A DNA stretch of 64,000 nucleotides from Pelagerythrobacter aerophilus (GTDB taxonomy: Bacteria; Pseudomonadota; Alphaproteobacteria; Sphingomonadales; Sphingomonadaceae), in contig NZ_QXFK01000018.1 of NCBI RefSeq assembly GCF_003581645.1, forward strand, positions 232,501 to 296,500. The letters run 5' to 3'. Each line of letters opens with the position of its first letter. The first letter of the stretch is position 1. Below, in pieces: positions 8,411-16,961 of this stretch. The translations under genes and the position numbers were made by a program. The notes under the pieces were generated by a model that saw only the letters and a list, made by a program, of their open reading frames with translations, ran no database searches and had not been told where the DNA came from.

Positions 8411-9034
8411 TCATCGATCCGCGGCAATGCCTTTCGCGAGCAGATCGCCGGCGATGGCCGCGACGTGCTCGGCAGGCAGGTCTCCCTCGCCCCAGACGGC
8501 GTAGCGCAGGCCCAGAAACACGTTCATTCCCATGATCGCCCAGGCATGCGCCTCCTCGAGATCGGCCCGCAGCTCGCCCTTGCGGGCGCCTTCGCGCAGG
8601 CGATCGAGGATGCGCGCGCCGGTCGTCTCGTAGTGCTGGCGGTAGCTTTCGGGGTCGACGAACTCGGCTTCGTCGATGATCCGGTAGACTTCCTTGTGCT
8701 CGGCGGCGAAGCGCAGAAAGGCGGTGAGCGCGGCGCGCTCACGCTCCAGCGCCGGGGCCGGTTCGGCCAGTGCCTCGCGCGCCGCGACTTTCACCGCCTC
8801 GCTCATGTCGCGCACGAGCGCCTGGAAGATCGCCTCCTTCGATTCGAAGTAGGTGTAGAAGCTGCCCAGCGCGGTCCCCGCCCGTGCGGTAATTCCGCTG
8901 ATCGAGGCTTCGTGGAAGCCGCGCTCCCCGAATTCGACCGCCGCCGCGTCGAGCAGTTTGCGCAACGTGCGCCGTCCGCGCTCCGTACGAGGCTGCTTGG
9001 CAGTGTCGGCCGCGGCTGGTGTCCCCGTGTCCAT
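8411..9034 (-). CDS. TetR/AcrR family transcriptional repressor
   Basis: 207 residues. The N-terminal three-helix DNA-binding domain (about residues 20-70) has a helix-turn-helix at about 42-61 ending in the hallmark LGSFYTYFESKEAIF. The C-terminal half is an alpha-helical ligand-binding and dimerisation domain. An in-frame ATG at 9094 would add 20 residues but lies inside a 23-bp palindrome, so the start at 9034 is preferred. It is divergent from a TonB-dependent receptor gene, and the palindrome between them is the probable operator. The likely role is ligand-responsive repression of the receptor and of itself. Confidence 0.92.
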   Translation of the reverse strand: MDTGTPAAADTAKQPRTERGRRTLRKLLDAAAVEFGERGFHEASISGITARAGTALGSFYTYFESKEAIFQALVRDMSEAVKVAAREALAEPAPALERERAALTAFLRFAAEHKEVYRIIDEAEFVDPESYRQHYETTGARILDRLREGARKGELRADLEEAHAWAIMGMNVFLGLRYAVWGEGDLPAEHVAAIAGDLLAKGIAADR

Positions 9035-9078
9035 CGATAGCTGGCTAAATGGCGTGACACCGATCCGCAAGAGGAAAC

Positions 9079-9101
9079 TTGAAACCTGGTTCATGTTTCA
9101 A
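9079..9101. promoter_or_regulatory. 23-bp palindrome, probable TetR operator
   Basis: The inverted repeat TTGAAAC-N9-GTTTCAA has perfect 7-bp arms at 9079-9085 and 9095-9101. Inside the spacer, TG (9087-9088) and CA (9092-9093) are also symmetric. Size and symmetry suit a TetR dimer, and the position between the tetR-like gene and the receptor gene supports autoregulation plus control of the receptor. Confidence 0.78.
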
Positions 9102-9107
9102 TATTGA
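9079..9107 (+). promoter_or_regulatory. Sigma-70-like promoter of the TonB-dependent receptor gene
   Basis: TTGAAA (9079-9084) and TATTGA (9102-9107) are separated by exactly 17 bases and lie about 30 bases before the ATG at 9137, leaving a short leader with an AGGAGAGG ribosome site. The -35 and the whole spacer coincide with the palindrome, so a bound repressor would block RNA polymerase. The -10 match is only moderate. Confidence 0.55.
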
Positions 9108-9136
9108 GAGCTCAACGAACAGACAGGAGAGGATCG

Positions 9137-11524
9137 ATGAGGGTCACCAATTCACGCGTTGCAGCGGTGCTGCTCGGCGGCGTGGCGGCTACGGCGGTCA
9201 TGACGGCCCCTGCGGCGGCGCAGGATGCTTCACCCGCACCGGCCGAAGCCGATCGGGCGGAAGGCGACGGCGTGATCGTGGTGACGGCACGCCGGCGCGA
9301 GGAGCAGTTGAACGACGTGCCGGTCGCCGTGACGGCCTTCACCGGCGCCGCGCTGGAGGCCCGCGGCGCGCTCGACATCACCGACGTCTCGAACGTCACG
9401 CCGAACACCACGCTCGAGACGTCGCGCGGGACCAATTCCACGCTCAGCGCCTTCATCCGCGGCGTCGGCCAGCAGGATCCGGTGCCCGGTTTCGAGGCGG
9501 GCGTCGGCATCTATCTGGACGACGTCTATCTCAACCGTCCGCAGGCTGCGGTGCTCGATATCTACGACGTCGAGCGGATCGAGGTGCTGCGCGGGCCGCA
9601 GGGCACGCTCTACGGCCGCAACACCATCGGCGGCGCGGTCAAGTACGTGACCAAGCCTCTGCCGCAGGAGTTCAGCGCCAAGCTGCGCGCGACCTACGGC
9701 ACTTACGATCAGGCGGAGGGTGTCCTGACCGCCAGCGCCCCGCTGGGCGATCTGGTCCGCATCGGCGGATCGGTCGCTCGCCTCTCTCGCGGCGGGTTTG
9801 GGGACAATCTCAACATTCCGGGTGTCGAGAACTACAACAAGGACGTCTGGGCGGCACGCGGCACGTTCGAACTGGGCGGCCACGGCGAGCCGGTGCTGAT
9901 CCGCATTTCCGGCGATTACACGCGCGACAAGTCCGACCCCCGCAACGGCCACCGCCTGATCCCAGGTATGCTCTCGGGCGCTCCGGTGCTCGAGGACGAG
10001 TTCGATACCCGCGCGGGGCTCAACGCACCCGAGCAGGACATCGAGGCTTACGGCCTGGCGATGAACGTCACCGCCGATCTGACCGACAGCCTCACGTTCC
10101 GCTCGATCAGCGCCTGGCGCAAGGACGAAAGCTATACGCCGATCGACTTCGACGCCCTGCCCACGGTCGATGTCGACGTGCCGGCGGTCTATCGCAACGA
10201 ACAGATCAGCCAGGAATTCCAGCTCCTCTACGAGAGCGACCGGCTGCACGGCCTCGTCGGGTTCTACTACCTCGACGCGCGCGCCTACACGAAGTTCGAC
10301 GTGCTCCTGGCGACGACCGGCGACCTGCTCGGCCTGCCGCCGGGGTTCGGGCAGCAGACGATCGGCGACGTGCGCACCGATACATGGTCGGTATTCGGCG
10401 ACTTCACCTTCGACGTGACCGATCGGCTGCATCTTTCACTCGGTGGCCGCTACACCGTCGACGATCGCGACAGCTTCATCTTCAAGCAAAACCGCATCAG
10501 CGGCGCCGATCCCGAGTTCGGCGGCACCGGCATTCCATTCGGGCTTCCCATTACCGATTTCGAAGGGCAGGCGCGGTTCAAGAAGTTCACGCCGCGCGCG
10601 TCGATCTCTTACGATGTGACCGACGACGTGATGGTCTATGCGTCGTACTCGCAGGGCTTCAAGGGCGGCGGCTTCGATCCGCGCGGCAGCGCCAACGCCG
10701 GGGCGATCGACGTCAATGGCGACGGCGATTTCAGCTACGACGAAATCTACAACTTCTTCCTGTTCGAGCCGGAAGAGGTCGACAGCTATGAAGTGGGGAT
10801 CAAGGGCGCAGCGCTGGACGGCGACCTGAATTTCGCGTTGAACGGTTTCTACGCCGACTACACCAACGTCCAGATCCCCGGCTCGATCGGCATCGACGCG
10901 GATGGCGACGGCGTGTTCGAGGGATTCTCGGGCGTCACCACCAATGCGGCGTCAGCCACCTTCAAGGGCCTCGAACTGGAGACGTCAGCCAGCTTCGCGC
11001 GCGGTTTCGCGGGCGCGGGATCGCGAATGAACTTCGCCGGCACGCTCGGCTACATCGATGCGCAGTACGACGAATTCATCGGCAATCTCGGCACCGACGT
11101 TGCCGACATCACCGATATTCAGAACACCCCGACCTGGACCGCTTCGGGCACATTGGGCGCGCTGGTGCCGATCGGCGCGGACGGGGAGCTCAACCTCTCG
11201 ACCACGCTTTCCTACCGCAGCAAGACGCAGCAGTTCGAGTATCCGAGTCCCTATCTCGATCAGAAAGGCTACGCGCTGTGGGACGCGACCCTGGTCTACA
11301 GCTTCGGCGAGGACCGGTACTCGATCGGCCTTCACGGGAAGAACATCCTCGACAAGCGGTACAAGACCTCGGGTTACCAGTTCCTCGTCACCGACCCGGC
11401 GACCGGTCTGCCGGTGGTCGGCAACAACGGCCTGCCCACCCCGTCGCTTGGACTGGAGGGTATCGCGACGGTGTTCTACGGCAATCCGCGGCAGGTCTTC
11501 GTCACGGCAACGCTGAAGTACTAG
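9137..11524 (+). CDS. TonB-dependent outer-membrane receptor
   Basis: 795 residues, starting at ATG 9137 after AGGAGAGG. A signal peptide ends about residue 29 (APAAAQ). A TonB-box-like VIVVTARRREE at about 46-56 precedes the plug domain (about 60-170, with IRGVGQQD and the RGPQGTLYGRNTIGGAV motif), followed by a beta-barrel. The C-terminus VTATLKY ends in an aromatic, as barrel proteins do. The sequence resembles the large sphingomonad group of such receptors, whose substrates are often plant, aromatic or sterol-like compounds; the ligand here is unknown. A repressor gene diverges from it, and a sulfotransferase gene converges on it 5 bp away. Confidence 0.95.
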   Translation: MRVTNSRVAAVLLGGVAATAVMTAPAAAQDASPAPAEADRAEGDGVIVVTARRREEQLNDVPVAVTAFTGAALEARGALDITDVSNVTPNTTLETSRGTNSTLSAFIRGVGQQDPVPGFEAGVGIYLDDVYLNRPQAAVLDIYDVERIEVLRGPQGTLYGRNTIGGAVKYVTKPLPQEFSAKLRATYGTYDQAEGVLTASAPLGDLVRIGGSVARLSRGGFGDNLNIPGVENYNKDVWAARGTFELGGHGEPVLIRISGDYTRDKSDPRNGHRLIPGMLSGAPVLEDEFDTRAGLNAPEQDIEAYGLAMNVTADLTDSLTFRSISAWRKDESYTPIDFDALPTVDVDVPAVYRNEQISQEFQLLYESDRLHGLVGFYYLDARAYTKFDVLLATTGDLLGLPPGFGQQTIGDVRTDTWSVFGDFTFDVTDRLHLSLGGRYTVDDRDSFIFKQNRISGADPEFGGTGIPFGLPITDFEGQARFKKFTPRASISYDVTDDVMVYASYSQGFKGGGFDPRGSANAGAIDVNGDGDFSYDEIYNFFLFEPEEVDSYEVGIKGAALDGDLNFALNGFYADYTNVQIPGSIGIDADGDGVFEGFSGVTTNAASATFKGLELETSASFARGFAGAGSRMNFAGTLGYIDAQYDEFIGNLGTDVADITDIQNTPTWTASGTLGALVPIGADGELNLSTTLSYRSKTQQFEYPSPYLDQKGYALWDATLVYSFGEDRYSIGLHGKNILDKRYKTSGYQFLVTDPATGLPVVGNNGLPTPSLGLEGIATVFYGNPRQVFVTATLKY

Positions 11525-11529
11525 GGAGT

Positions 11530-12837
11530 TCAGCCTCCCGCCGCGCGCACGGTTGCCTGACCGGGGGCCTCCCCCTCGATCGGCACGTCGAACGCGCGTA
11601 CGTAATCCTCGAGCCGCTCCCGCACATCGCCTTCCGACAGCCCGAATTCGGCGAGGCTGTAGGTGTGCGGGCGGCGCTTCAGCGCGGAGGCACGACGCAT
11701 GTAGTCCTCCATCGCGGGAAGCGCCGGGCCGATGTCGAGTTCGAGAAAACGGTAGACCCGCTGCATGGTCCCGCGCCAGTCGCGCTCCACTTCATCGTAC
11801 TGCACGTCGATCATCCGCTCGGGCGGGATCGCAGCGCGCGCGGCGCGCATGCGGTCGATCTGGAGCGCGGTCTTGCGCAGCCATTCGCGCCCCATCCGGG
11901 CGGGATCGACGTGGTCCGAATAGATGATCGTCTGGTTCCAGGCGAGCGACGTCGCGCTGCCGACCACCCTGTGCGGATCGCGGTGGGTGAAGATCAGCCG
12001 TGCATCGGGAAAGACCTTCAGCAGTGCATCGAGATCGAGCATGTGCTGCGGCGTCTTGAGAATCCACGGTCGGATGGACGAGACCTGCTGCGACCAGCCG
12101 ACCAGGCGCAGCAGGTTCGCCATATGCCGGTAGGCGGGCACCGCGCTCTCTCCCTCGCACCAGCGGCCGTAGCTCGGCACCTGCCACTGCGCCTCGTGCT
12201 TCATGCCCCACATGCTGGCGACGAGCAGGCCGAGTTCCTCTTCGGGCTCATAGGGTCCGGTCGGATGGATCGAGAGTGTCCGGGGGTTCGCAAGCCGGGC
12301 GACCTTCATGATCCGGGCGGCCAGGATCGGGCGGAAGTCCTCGCGCCTGCCATCGAGCACGTCCTCGAAATCGGGTCGCGGCACGGGGCTGATCGTCTCG
12401 AAACTGCGCATGTGGCTGAAGCGCCGGTCACCCGCGAGCAGGCGGTGCAGACGCGTAGTGCCCGAGCGCATCGGCCCCACGATGACGACCGGTCGCGGCA
12501 TGGGCCGGGCAAGTATCTCCGGATGCCGCTTGAACCACATCTGCGCCAGCAGCCGGTCGCGCAGGACGTGGTGGAACTGCTTCATCGCGGAGAGGTCGCC
12601 AGCCGCATTGAGCTGCGCCTCCCGCTGTACCGCATCGAGGAGCACCTCCATCGGGCGTTCGAACCAGCGGTCGCCGAAATCATCGAGCCCGGTCGCCTCC
12701 ACCGCCTCTTCCAGCAGATGGTCCTTTTCAAGCCGCGCGGGGGCGACCATGCCCAGCTTGCGTCCGCCGCGGACCGCTGCGTCGAGGATGTCGATGAAGG
12801 GAGTTCGCCGCGGGGGCTGGATGCTTTCGTGCTGCAA
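11530..12837 (-). CDS. Sulfotransferase family protein
   Basis: 435 residues from a proposed TTG start at 12837, preceded by GCGAGAG; no ATG lies close to the expected N-terminus, and the open frame runs into serS. The 5'-phosphosulfate loop VVIVGPMRSGTTRLHRLLAG and the 3'-phosphate motif RLIFTHRDPHRVVGSATSL identify a PAPS-dependent sulfotransferase of the group found in sphingomonads and actinobacteria. It would transfer sulfate to a hydroxylated small molecule or lipid; the acceptor cannot be read. An N-terminal helical region (about 1-110) precedes the catalytic fold. The exact start is uncertain, the family is not. Confidence 0.88.
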   Translation of the reverse strand: MQHESIQPPRRTPFIDILDAAVRGGRKLGMVAPARLEKDHLLEEAVEATGLDDFGDRWFERPMEVLLDAVQREAQLNAAGDLSAMKQFHHVLRDRLLAQMWFKRHPEILARPMPRPVVIVGPMRSGTTRLHRLLAGDRRFSHMRSFETISPVPRPDFEDVLDGRREDFRPILAARIMKVARLANPRTLSIHPTGPYEPEEELGLLVASMWGMKHEAQWQVPSYGRWCEGESAVPAYRHMANLLRLVGWSQQVSSIRPWILKTPQHMLDLDALLKVFPDARLIFTHRDPHRVVGSATSLAWNQTIIYSDHVDPARMGREWLRKTALQIDRMRAARAAIPPERMIDVQYDEVERDWRGTMQRVYRFLELDIGPALPAMEDYMRRASALKRRPHTYSLAEFGLSEGDVRERLEDYVRAFDVPIEGEAPGQATVRAAGG

Positions 12838-12971
12838 TACTCTCGCCCGAGCTGCGGATTTGACGGCCAGACTGGCTGCCAATCGATCCGTGGGTTGTCT
12901 ACCCCCGAGCCCCGAAATCCGTTCCCGAAGCCTACTGGAAAAGGGCGCGCGCGTGCGGCATAGGCCGCGCC

Positions 12972-14252
12972 ATGCACGACATCCGCCTGATCCGCGAAAA
13001 CCCGGAAGCCTTCGACGCCGCACTCGCCCGCAGGGGGGTGGAGCCGGTCGCCGAAAGCCTGCTTGCGCTCGATGCGAAGCGCCGCGCCGTCACCACGCAG
13101 ATGCAGGAGGCGCAGAGCCGCCGCAACGACGCCTCGAAGGCGATCGGCCAGGCCATGGCCCAGGGGGACAAGGACAAGGCGGAAGCGCTCAAGGCGGAGG
13201 TTGCCGAACTCAAGCAGACCCTGCCCGCGCTCGAGGAAGAGGACCGTGCGCTGGCCGCGGAGCTCCAGGACGCCCTCGCGCGCCTGCCCAACCTGCCGGC
13301 TGACGACGTCCCGGCCGGCGAGGACGAGAGCGCCAATGTCGAGCTGTCGCAATGGGGCAAGCGGCGCGAATTCGCGTTCGCACCGAAGGAGCATGCCGAC
13401 CTTGGCCCGGCGCTGGGCATGGATTTCGAGACCGGCGCGAATATTTCAGGCGCGCGCTTCACCTTCCTGCGCGGGGCAATGGCGCGCCTGCATCGGGCGC
13501 TCGGCCAGTTCATGCTCGACCGGCAAACCGCCGAGAACGGCTACACCGAATGCGCCCCGCCGCTGCTGGTGCGCGACGAGGCGGCGTTCGGCACCGGACA
13601 ACTGCCGAAGTTCACCGAGGACCTGTTCCGCACGACCGACGGCCGCTGGCTCATCCCCACCGCCGAGGTCAGCCTGACCAACGCAGTGCGGGAGCAGATT
13701 ATCGACGAGGCCACGTTCCCGATCCGCATGACCGCTCTCACTCCCTGCTTCCGCTCCGAAGCGGGCGCGGCGGGGAAGGACACGCGCGGCTTCATCCGCC
13801 AGCATCAGTTCGAAAAGGTTGAACTCGTCAGCGTCGTTCGCCCGGAGGAGAGCGAGGCCGAGCACGAACGGATGACCGAGTGCGCCGAAGGCGTGCTCCA
13901 GGCACTTGGCCTGCCCTACCGCAAGATGCTGCTCTGCGCCGGCGACATGGGGGCGACCGCGCGCAAGACCTACGATCTCGAGGTCTGGCTGCCCGGCCAG
14001 GGCGCCTGGCGCGAGATCAGCTCGTGCTCCAACTGCGGCGACTACCAGGCACGGCGGATGAACGCGCGCTACCGGCCCGAAGGTTCGAAGAAGACCGAAT
14101 TCGTTCACACGCTCAACGGCTCCGGCCTCGCGGTCGGGCGCACGCTGGTGGCGATCCTGGAGAACTATCAGCAGGAAGATGGCTCGGTAGAGGTGCCGGA
14201 GGCGCTTCGGCCGTACACGGGCGGCCTGGATCGCCTGGTTCCAAAGCCGTAG
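12972..14252 (+). CDS. serS: Seryl-tRNA synthetase
   Basis: 426 residues. An N-terminal antiparallel coiled coil (about 30-100), which grips the long arm of tRNA-Ser, is followed by the class II catalytic core: motif 2 with [15 protein letters not shown] (about residues 258-273) and motif 3 with [15 protein letters not shown] near the C-terminus. It charges tRNA-Ser and provides the precursor for selenocysteinyl-tRNA where that is used. All key motifs are intact. It leads a rightward group with surE, an M23 peptidase and a potassium channel, a serS-surE order common in alphaproteobacteria. Confidence 0.98.
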   Translation: MHDIRLIRENPEAFDAALARRGVEPVAESLLALDAKRRAVTTQMQEAQSRRNDASKAIGQAMAQGDKDKAEALKAEVAELKQTLPALEEEDRALAAELQDALARLPNLPADDVPAGEDESANVELSQWGKRREFAFAPKEHADLGPALGMDFETGANISGARFTFLRGAMARLHRALGQFMLDRQTAENGYTECAPPLLVRDEAAFGTGQLPKFTEDLFRTTDGRWLIPTAEVSLTNAVREQIIDEATFPIRMTALTPCFRSEAGAAGKDTRGFIRQHQFEKVELVSVVRPEESEAEHERMTECAEGVLQALGLPYRKMLLCAGDMGATARKTYDLEVWLPGQGAWREISSCSNCGDYQARRMNARYRPEGSKKTEFVHTLNGSGLAVGRTLVAILENYQQEDGSVEVPEALRPYTGGLDRLVPKP

Positions 14253-14342
14253 TCCGTTCGTGCGAAGGTTGTCCAAGCACCGCTTTTTCTTCTAGCCCTC
14301 AGCGGACGCAAGCGCGGCCCTCGGCAAGCTCGGACGAACGGA
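14253..14342. repeat. Inverted pair of degenerate intergenic repeats between serS and surE
   Basis: Nine-base arms TCCGTTCGT (14253-14261) and ACGAACGGA (14334-14342) bracket the whole serS-surE spacer. The right flank CTCGGCAAGCTCGGACGAACG and the left flank both resemble, from memory, a CCGTTCGTCCTGAGC-type repeat frequent in sphingomonad genomes, here in two opposed, decayed copies. In RNA it could fold into one long stem just before surE's ribosome site. Confidence 0.5.
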
Positions 14343-14350
14343 GTCCAGAT

Positions 14351-15115
14351 TTGAAAATCCTCCTCACCAACGACGACGGCATCTACGCCCCCGGGCTCAA
14401 AGTGCTCGAAGAGATCGCGCGCGAGTTCAGCGACGACATCTGGATCTGCTCTCCGCACGAGGAACAGTCGGGCACCGGCCATTCGCTTACCCTCACGCAG
14501 CCTGTACGCCTGCGCCGGCATGACGAACGGCGGTTCTCCGTCACCGGCACGCCGACCGACGCAGTGACGATCGGGCTGCGCAAGGTGATGGACGGTCCGC
14601 CCGACGTGATCCTGTCCGGCGTCAACCGCGGGGCCAATCTCGGCGACGACATCACATATTCTGGCACGGTCTCCGCGGCGATCGAGGGGGCTCTGGCGGG
14701 GATCCGCTCGATCGCGCTCAGCCAGGTCTATGCGCGCGAGGGCATGGGCGACGAGGTACCCTTCGGCGCCGCCCGCGATTGGGGCGCGCGCGTGCTTGCC
14801 CCGCTGCTCGACGCGCCGCTTCCGAAGCGCACGCTGGTCAACATCAACTTTCCCGCGCGGCCGCCCGAGGAGGTAAAGGGCATCCGAGTCGTGCGCCAGG
14901 GCTTCCACGACTATTCGCGCGGCACCGTAGTCGAGGGACGTGACCCGCGCGGTTACAAGTATTACTGGTTCGGGCTTCAGGCGATCGAGCACACGCTCGA
15001 TCACGGAACCGATCTGGAGGCGATCGACGAAGGGTATGTCGCGGTGACCCCCTTGCAACTCGACCTCACGCATCACGCGTCGCTCGGCGAGCTCGGCGAG
15101 CGCTACACAGGATGA
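14351..15115 (+). CDS. surE: SurE, 5'/3'-nucleotidase
   Basis: 254 residues from a TTG start at 14351 (ACGGAG just upstream). The start gives the canonical KILLTNDDG N-terminus, with the D8-D9 metal ligands. Downstream are SGTGHSLTL, TPTDAV and SGVNRGANLGDDITYSGTV, the remaining metal and phosphate residues of the SurE fold. SurE removes phosphate from nucleoside monophosphates and is tied to stationary-phase survival. It overlaps the next gene by ATGA (15112-15115), giving the familiar surE-nlpD-like arrangement. Confidence 0.96.
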   Translation: MKILLTNDDGIYAPGLKVLEEIAREFSDDIWICSPHEEQSGTGHSLTLTQPVRLRRHDERRFSVTGTPTDAVTIGLRKVMDGPPDVILSGVNRGANLGDDITYSGTVSAAIEGALAGIRSIALSQVYAREGMGDEVPFGAARDWGARVLAPLLDAPLPKRTLVNINFPARPPEEVKGIRVVRQGFHDYSRGTVVEGRDPRGYKYYWFGLQAIEHTLDHGTDLEAIDEGYVAVTPLQLDLTHHASLGELGERYTG

Positions 15116-15891
15116 ACCGTTTCGTCCTACTCGCGCTCGCACCGCTGCTGATCGCCGCCGGCGATCCGGCAAGCGAAGCGGAGCACGTGGTGAAGGAAGG
15201 CGAGACGCTGAACGGGATCGCCAATCGTGCGCGGGTCCCCGCGGCGGTGATCGCGGCGGCCAATGGACTGGCCGAGCCCTACGCCGTGAAAGAGGGCCAG
15301 CGGCTCGTGATCCCACGCCAGCGCATCCATGTGGTGGGACCGGGCGAGACCGGGTTCGCGATTGCCATGCGCTACGGCGTGACGTTCGAGAACGTCGCCC
15401 TCGCCAATGGGCTCGAGCCGCCCTACAGCATCCGTCTAGGGCAGCGCCTGATCATTCCGGCGGTACTCAAGGTCCCTTCGCTCGCGCCGCCAATGCGAAG
15501 CCAGCCTTATTTCCGCCCTCCGCACGACGGCGCGGTCCTGCTCGGCTATGCAGTCCGGCCCGACGGGGGCGGCCACGATGGACTAGACTATGCCGTGACG
15601 CCCGGCGACATGGTGCGCGCCTCCGCCAGCGGCACGGTGGTAGAGGCCGCGACCGACGCGCCTCGTTTCGGCAGGCTGGTGGTCATCGACCACGGCAACG
15701 GCTGGCATAGCGCATACGGCCACCTCGATCGGGTCACGGTCAAGGTAGGCGACGTGGTCAAGACCGGCGAGCGGATCGGGATCGCCGGTGCATCCGGCGA
15801 CGCGGAAAGCCCGGAGCTGCACTTCGAGATCCGCCACAACGGCCGCAAGGTCGATCCGTCGGACAAACTGCAGGGTGCGGGCGGCGCGTGA
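15112..15891 (+). CDS. LysM-M23 (LytM) cell-wall peptidase, NlpD-like
   Basis: 259 residues. A signal peptide (about 1-17) is followed by two LysM repeats (about 25-69 and 72-116) that bind peptidoglycan, then an M23 domain (about 135-250). The first zinc motif is intact (H155-x3-D159) and H204 is present in YGHL, but the usual final HxH is E235-L-H237. NlpD-type proteins with degenerate sites activate amidases instead of cutting peptidoglycan; this one keeps part of the site, so either role is possible. It is coupled to surE upstream (ATGA) and to the channel gene downstream (GTGA). Confidence 0.92.
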   Translation: MNRFVLLALAPLLIAAGDPASEAEHVVKEGETLNGIANRARVPAAVIAAANGLAEPYAVKEGQRLVIPRQRIHVVGPGETGFAIAMRYGVTFENVALANGLEPPYSIRLGQRLIIPAVLKVPSLAPPMRSQPYFRPPHDGAVLLGYAVRPDGGGHDGLDYAVTPGDMVRASASGTVVEAATDAPRFGRLVVIDHGNGWHSAYGHLDRVTVKVGDVVKTGERIGIAGASGDAESPELHFEIRHNGRKVDPSDKLQGAGGA

Positions 15892-16961
15892 GTCGATTGC
15901 GTCTCTCCGAAAAGCTCCCGGGGCGGAAGCGCACGCATCGCGCACCGCATTTTCAGCCATTGCGGCGCGCGCTCAAAGTGCCGGTCTGGGCCGATCTGGG
16001 CCTCCGCGTGGGCGCCGCCTTGACGCTGGTTTTCATCGTCGTCCTGATCCACTGGTGGGACCGCGCGGGCCTGGTCGATAATCTCGACGGCGAGGTATCC
16101 TTCCTCGACGTCGTCTATTTCACGATGATTTCGATCACGACCACCGGCTTCGGCGATATCGCACCGATCAGCGACCGCGCCCGGCTGGTCGAGGCGGTGA
16201 TCGTCACGCCGATCCGGTTCCTGGTGATCTTTATATTCATCGGGGCGGCATACGACTTCATCATCAGGCGCAGTTGGGAGAGATGGCGCATGGCCCGCAT
16301 TCAGGAAACGCTTTCCGGCCATGTCGTGGTCATCGGATTCGGCATATCCGGCTCGGAAGCCGTTGCCGAACTGATCGACCGCGGCACCGACCCACGCCAC
16401 ATCGTGGTAATGGACACCCGCGAGGAGCGCCTGGCCGAAGCCGAATTGCTCGGCTGCAACGTCATGGCGGCCGATGCGACCCGCGACGACAGCCTGATGG
16501 CCGTTCGGATCGACAAGGCCGAGACCGTGCTGGTCTCCGCAGGGCGCGACGACGCCTCGATCCTGATCGTACTCACCGTGCGCCATCTTGCACCCGACGT
16601 GCCGATCACCGTGGTGGTACGCGCGGCGGACAACGAGTTGCTTGCCCATCAGGCCGGCGCCAACAATGTGATCAACCCGGTGCGCTTCACCGGCCTTCTC
16701 CTCGCCGGCAGCGTGCAAGGCATGCACATCGCCGACTACATGGCTGATCTCGCGTCCGTCAGCGGGCGGGTGCACCTCGTCGAGCGCCCGGTCTTGCCCG
16801 AAGAAATCGGCAAACCGCTCGACCAGCTAGCGACGGGCGGACGTGGCCTGAGGGTCTATCGCAACGGAGCGGCGCTGGGCTTCTGGGAGACCGAGGCAGG
16901 TGCCTTGCAGGCGGGCGATGTGGTGGTCGAGATCCGCCCGACCGCCGAAAAGGACGCCTAA
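15888..16961 (+). CDS. Two-helix potassium channel with RCK (TrkA-N) domain
   Basis: 357 residues, starting at GTG 15888 inside the stop of the previous gene. Two membrane helices (about 38-55 and 100-122) flank a pore loop with the filter TTTGFGD at 84-90, a variant of TVGYGD. The cytoplasmic part begins HVVVIGFGISG (about 145-155), a Rossmann RCK domain that binds nucleotide or calcium, with a TrkA-C-like end. The architecture resembles MthK/Kch, gated by ligand binding to the RCK ring. The link to peptidoglycan genes suggests an envelope or osmotic role, which is inference. Its stop overlaps the convergent DUF1761 gene by four bases. Confidence 0.9.
   Translation: MSRLRLSEKLPGRKRTHRAPHFQPLRRALKVPVWADLGLRVGAALTLVFIVVLIHWWDRAGLVDNLDGEVSFLDVVYFTMISITTTGFGDIAPISDRARLVEAVIVTPIRFLVIFIFIGAAYDFIIRRSWERWRMARIQETLSGHVVVIGFGISGSEAVAELIDRGTDPRHIVVMDTREERLAEAELLGCNVMAADATRDDSLMAVRIDKAETVLVSAGRDDASILIVLTVRHLAPDVPITVVVRAADNELLAHQAGANNVINPVRFTGLLLAGSVQGMHIADYMADLASVSGRVHLVERPVLPEEIGKPLDQLATGGRGLRVYRNGAALGFWETEAGALQAGDVVVEIRPTAEKDA

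Noticed and set aside
8411-9094. Longer TetR form starting at 9094
   Set aside because: The ATG lies within the 23-bp operator palindrome, lacks a ribosome site and adds residues not typical of the family.
12955-12971. GCGGC-ATAG-GCCGC just before the serS start as a T-box or attenuator
   Set aside because: It is too short and lacks any T-box features. Such stems are common by chance in this GC-rich DNA.
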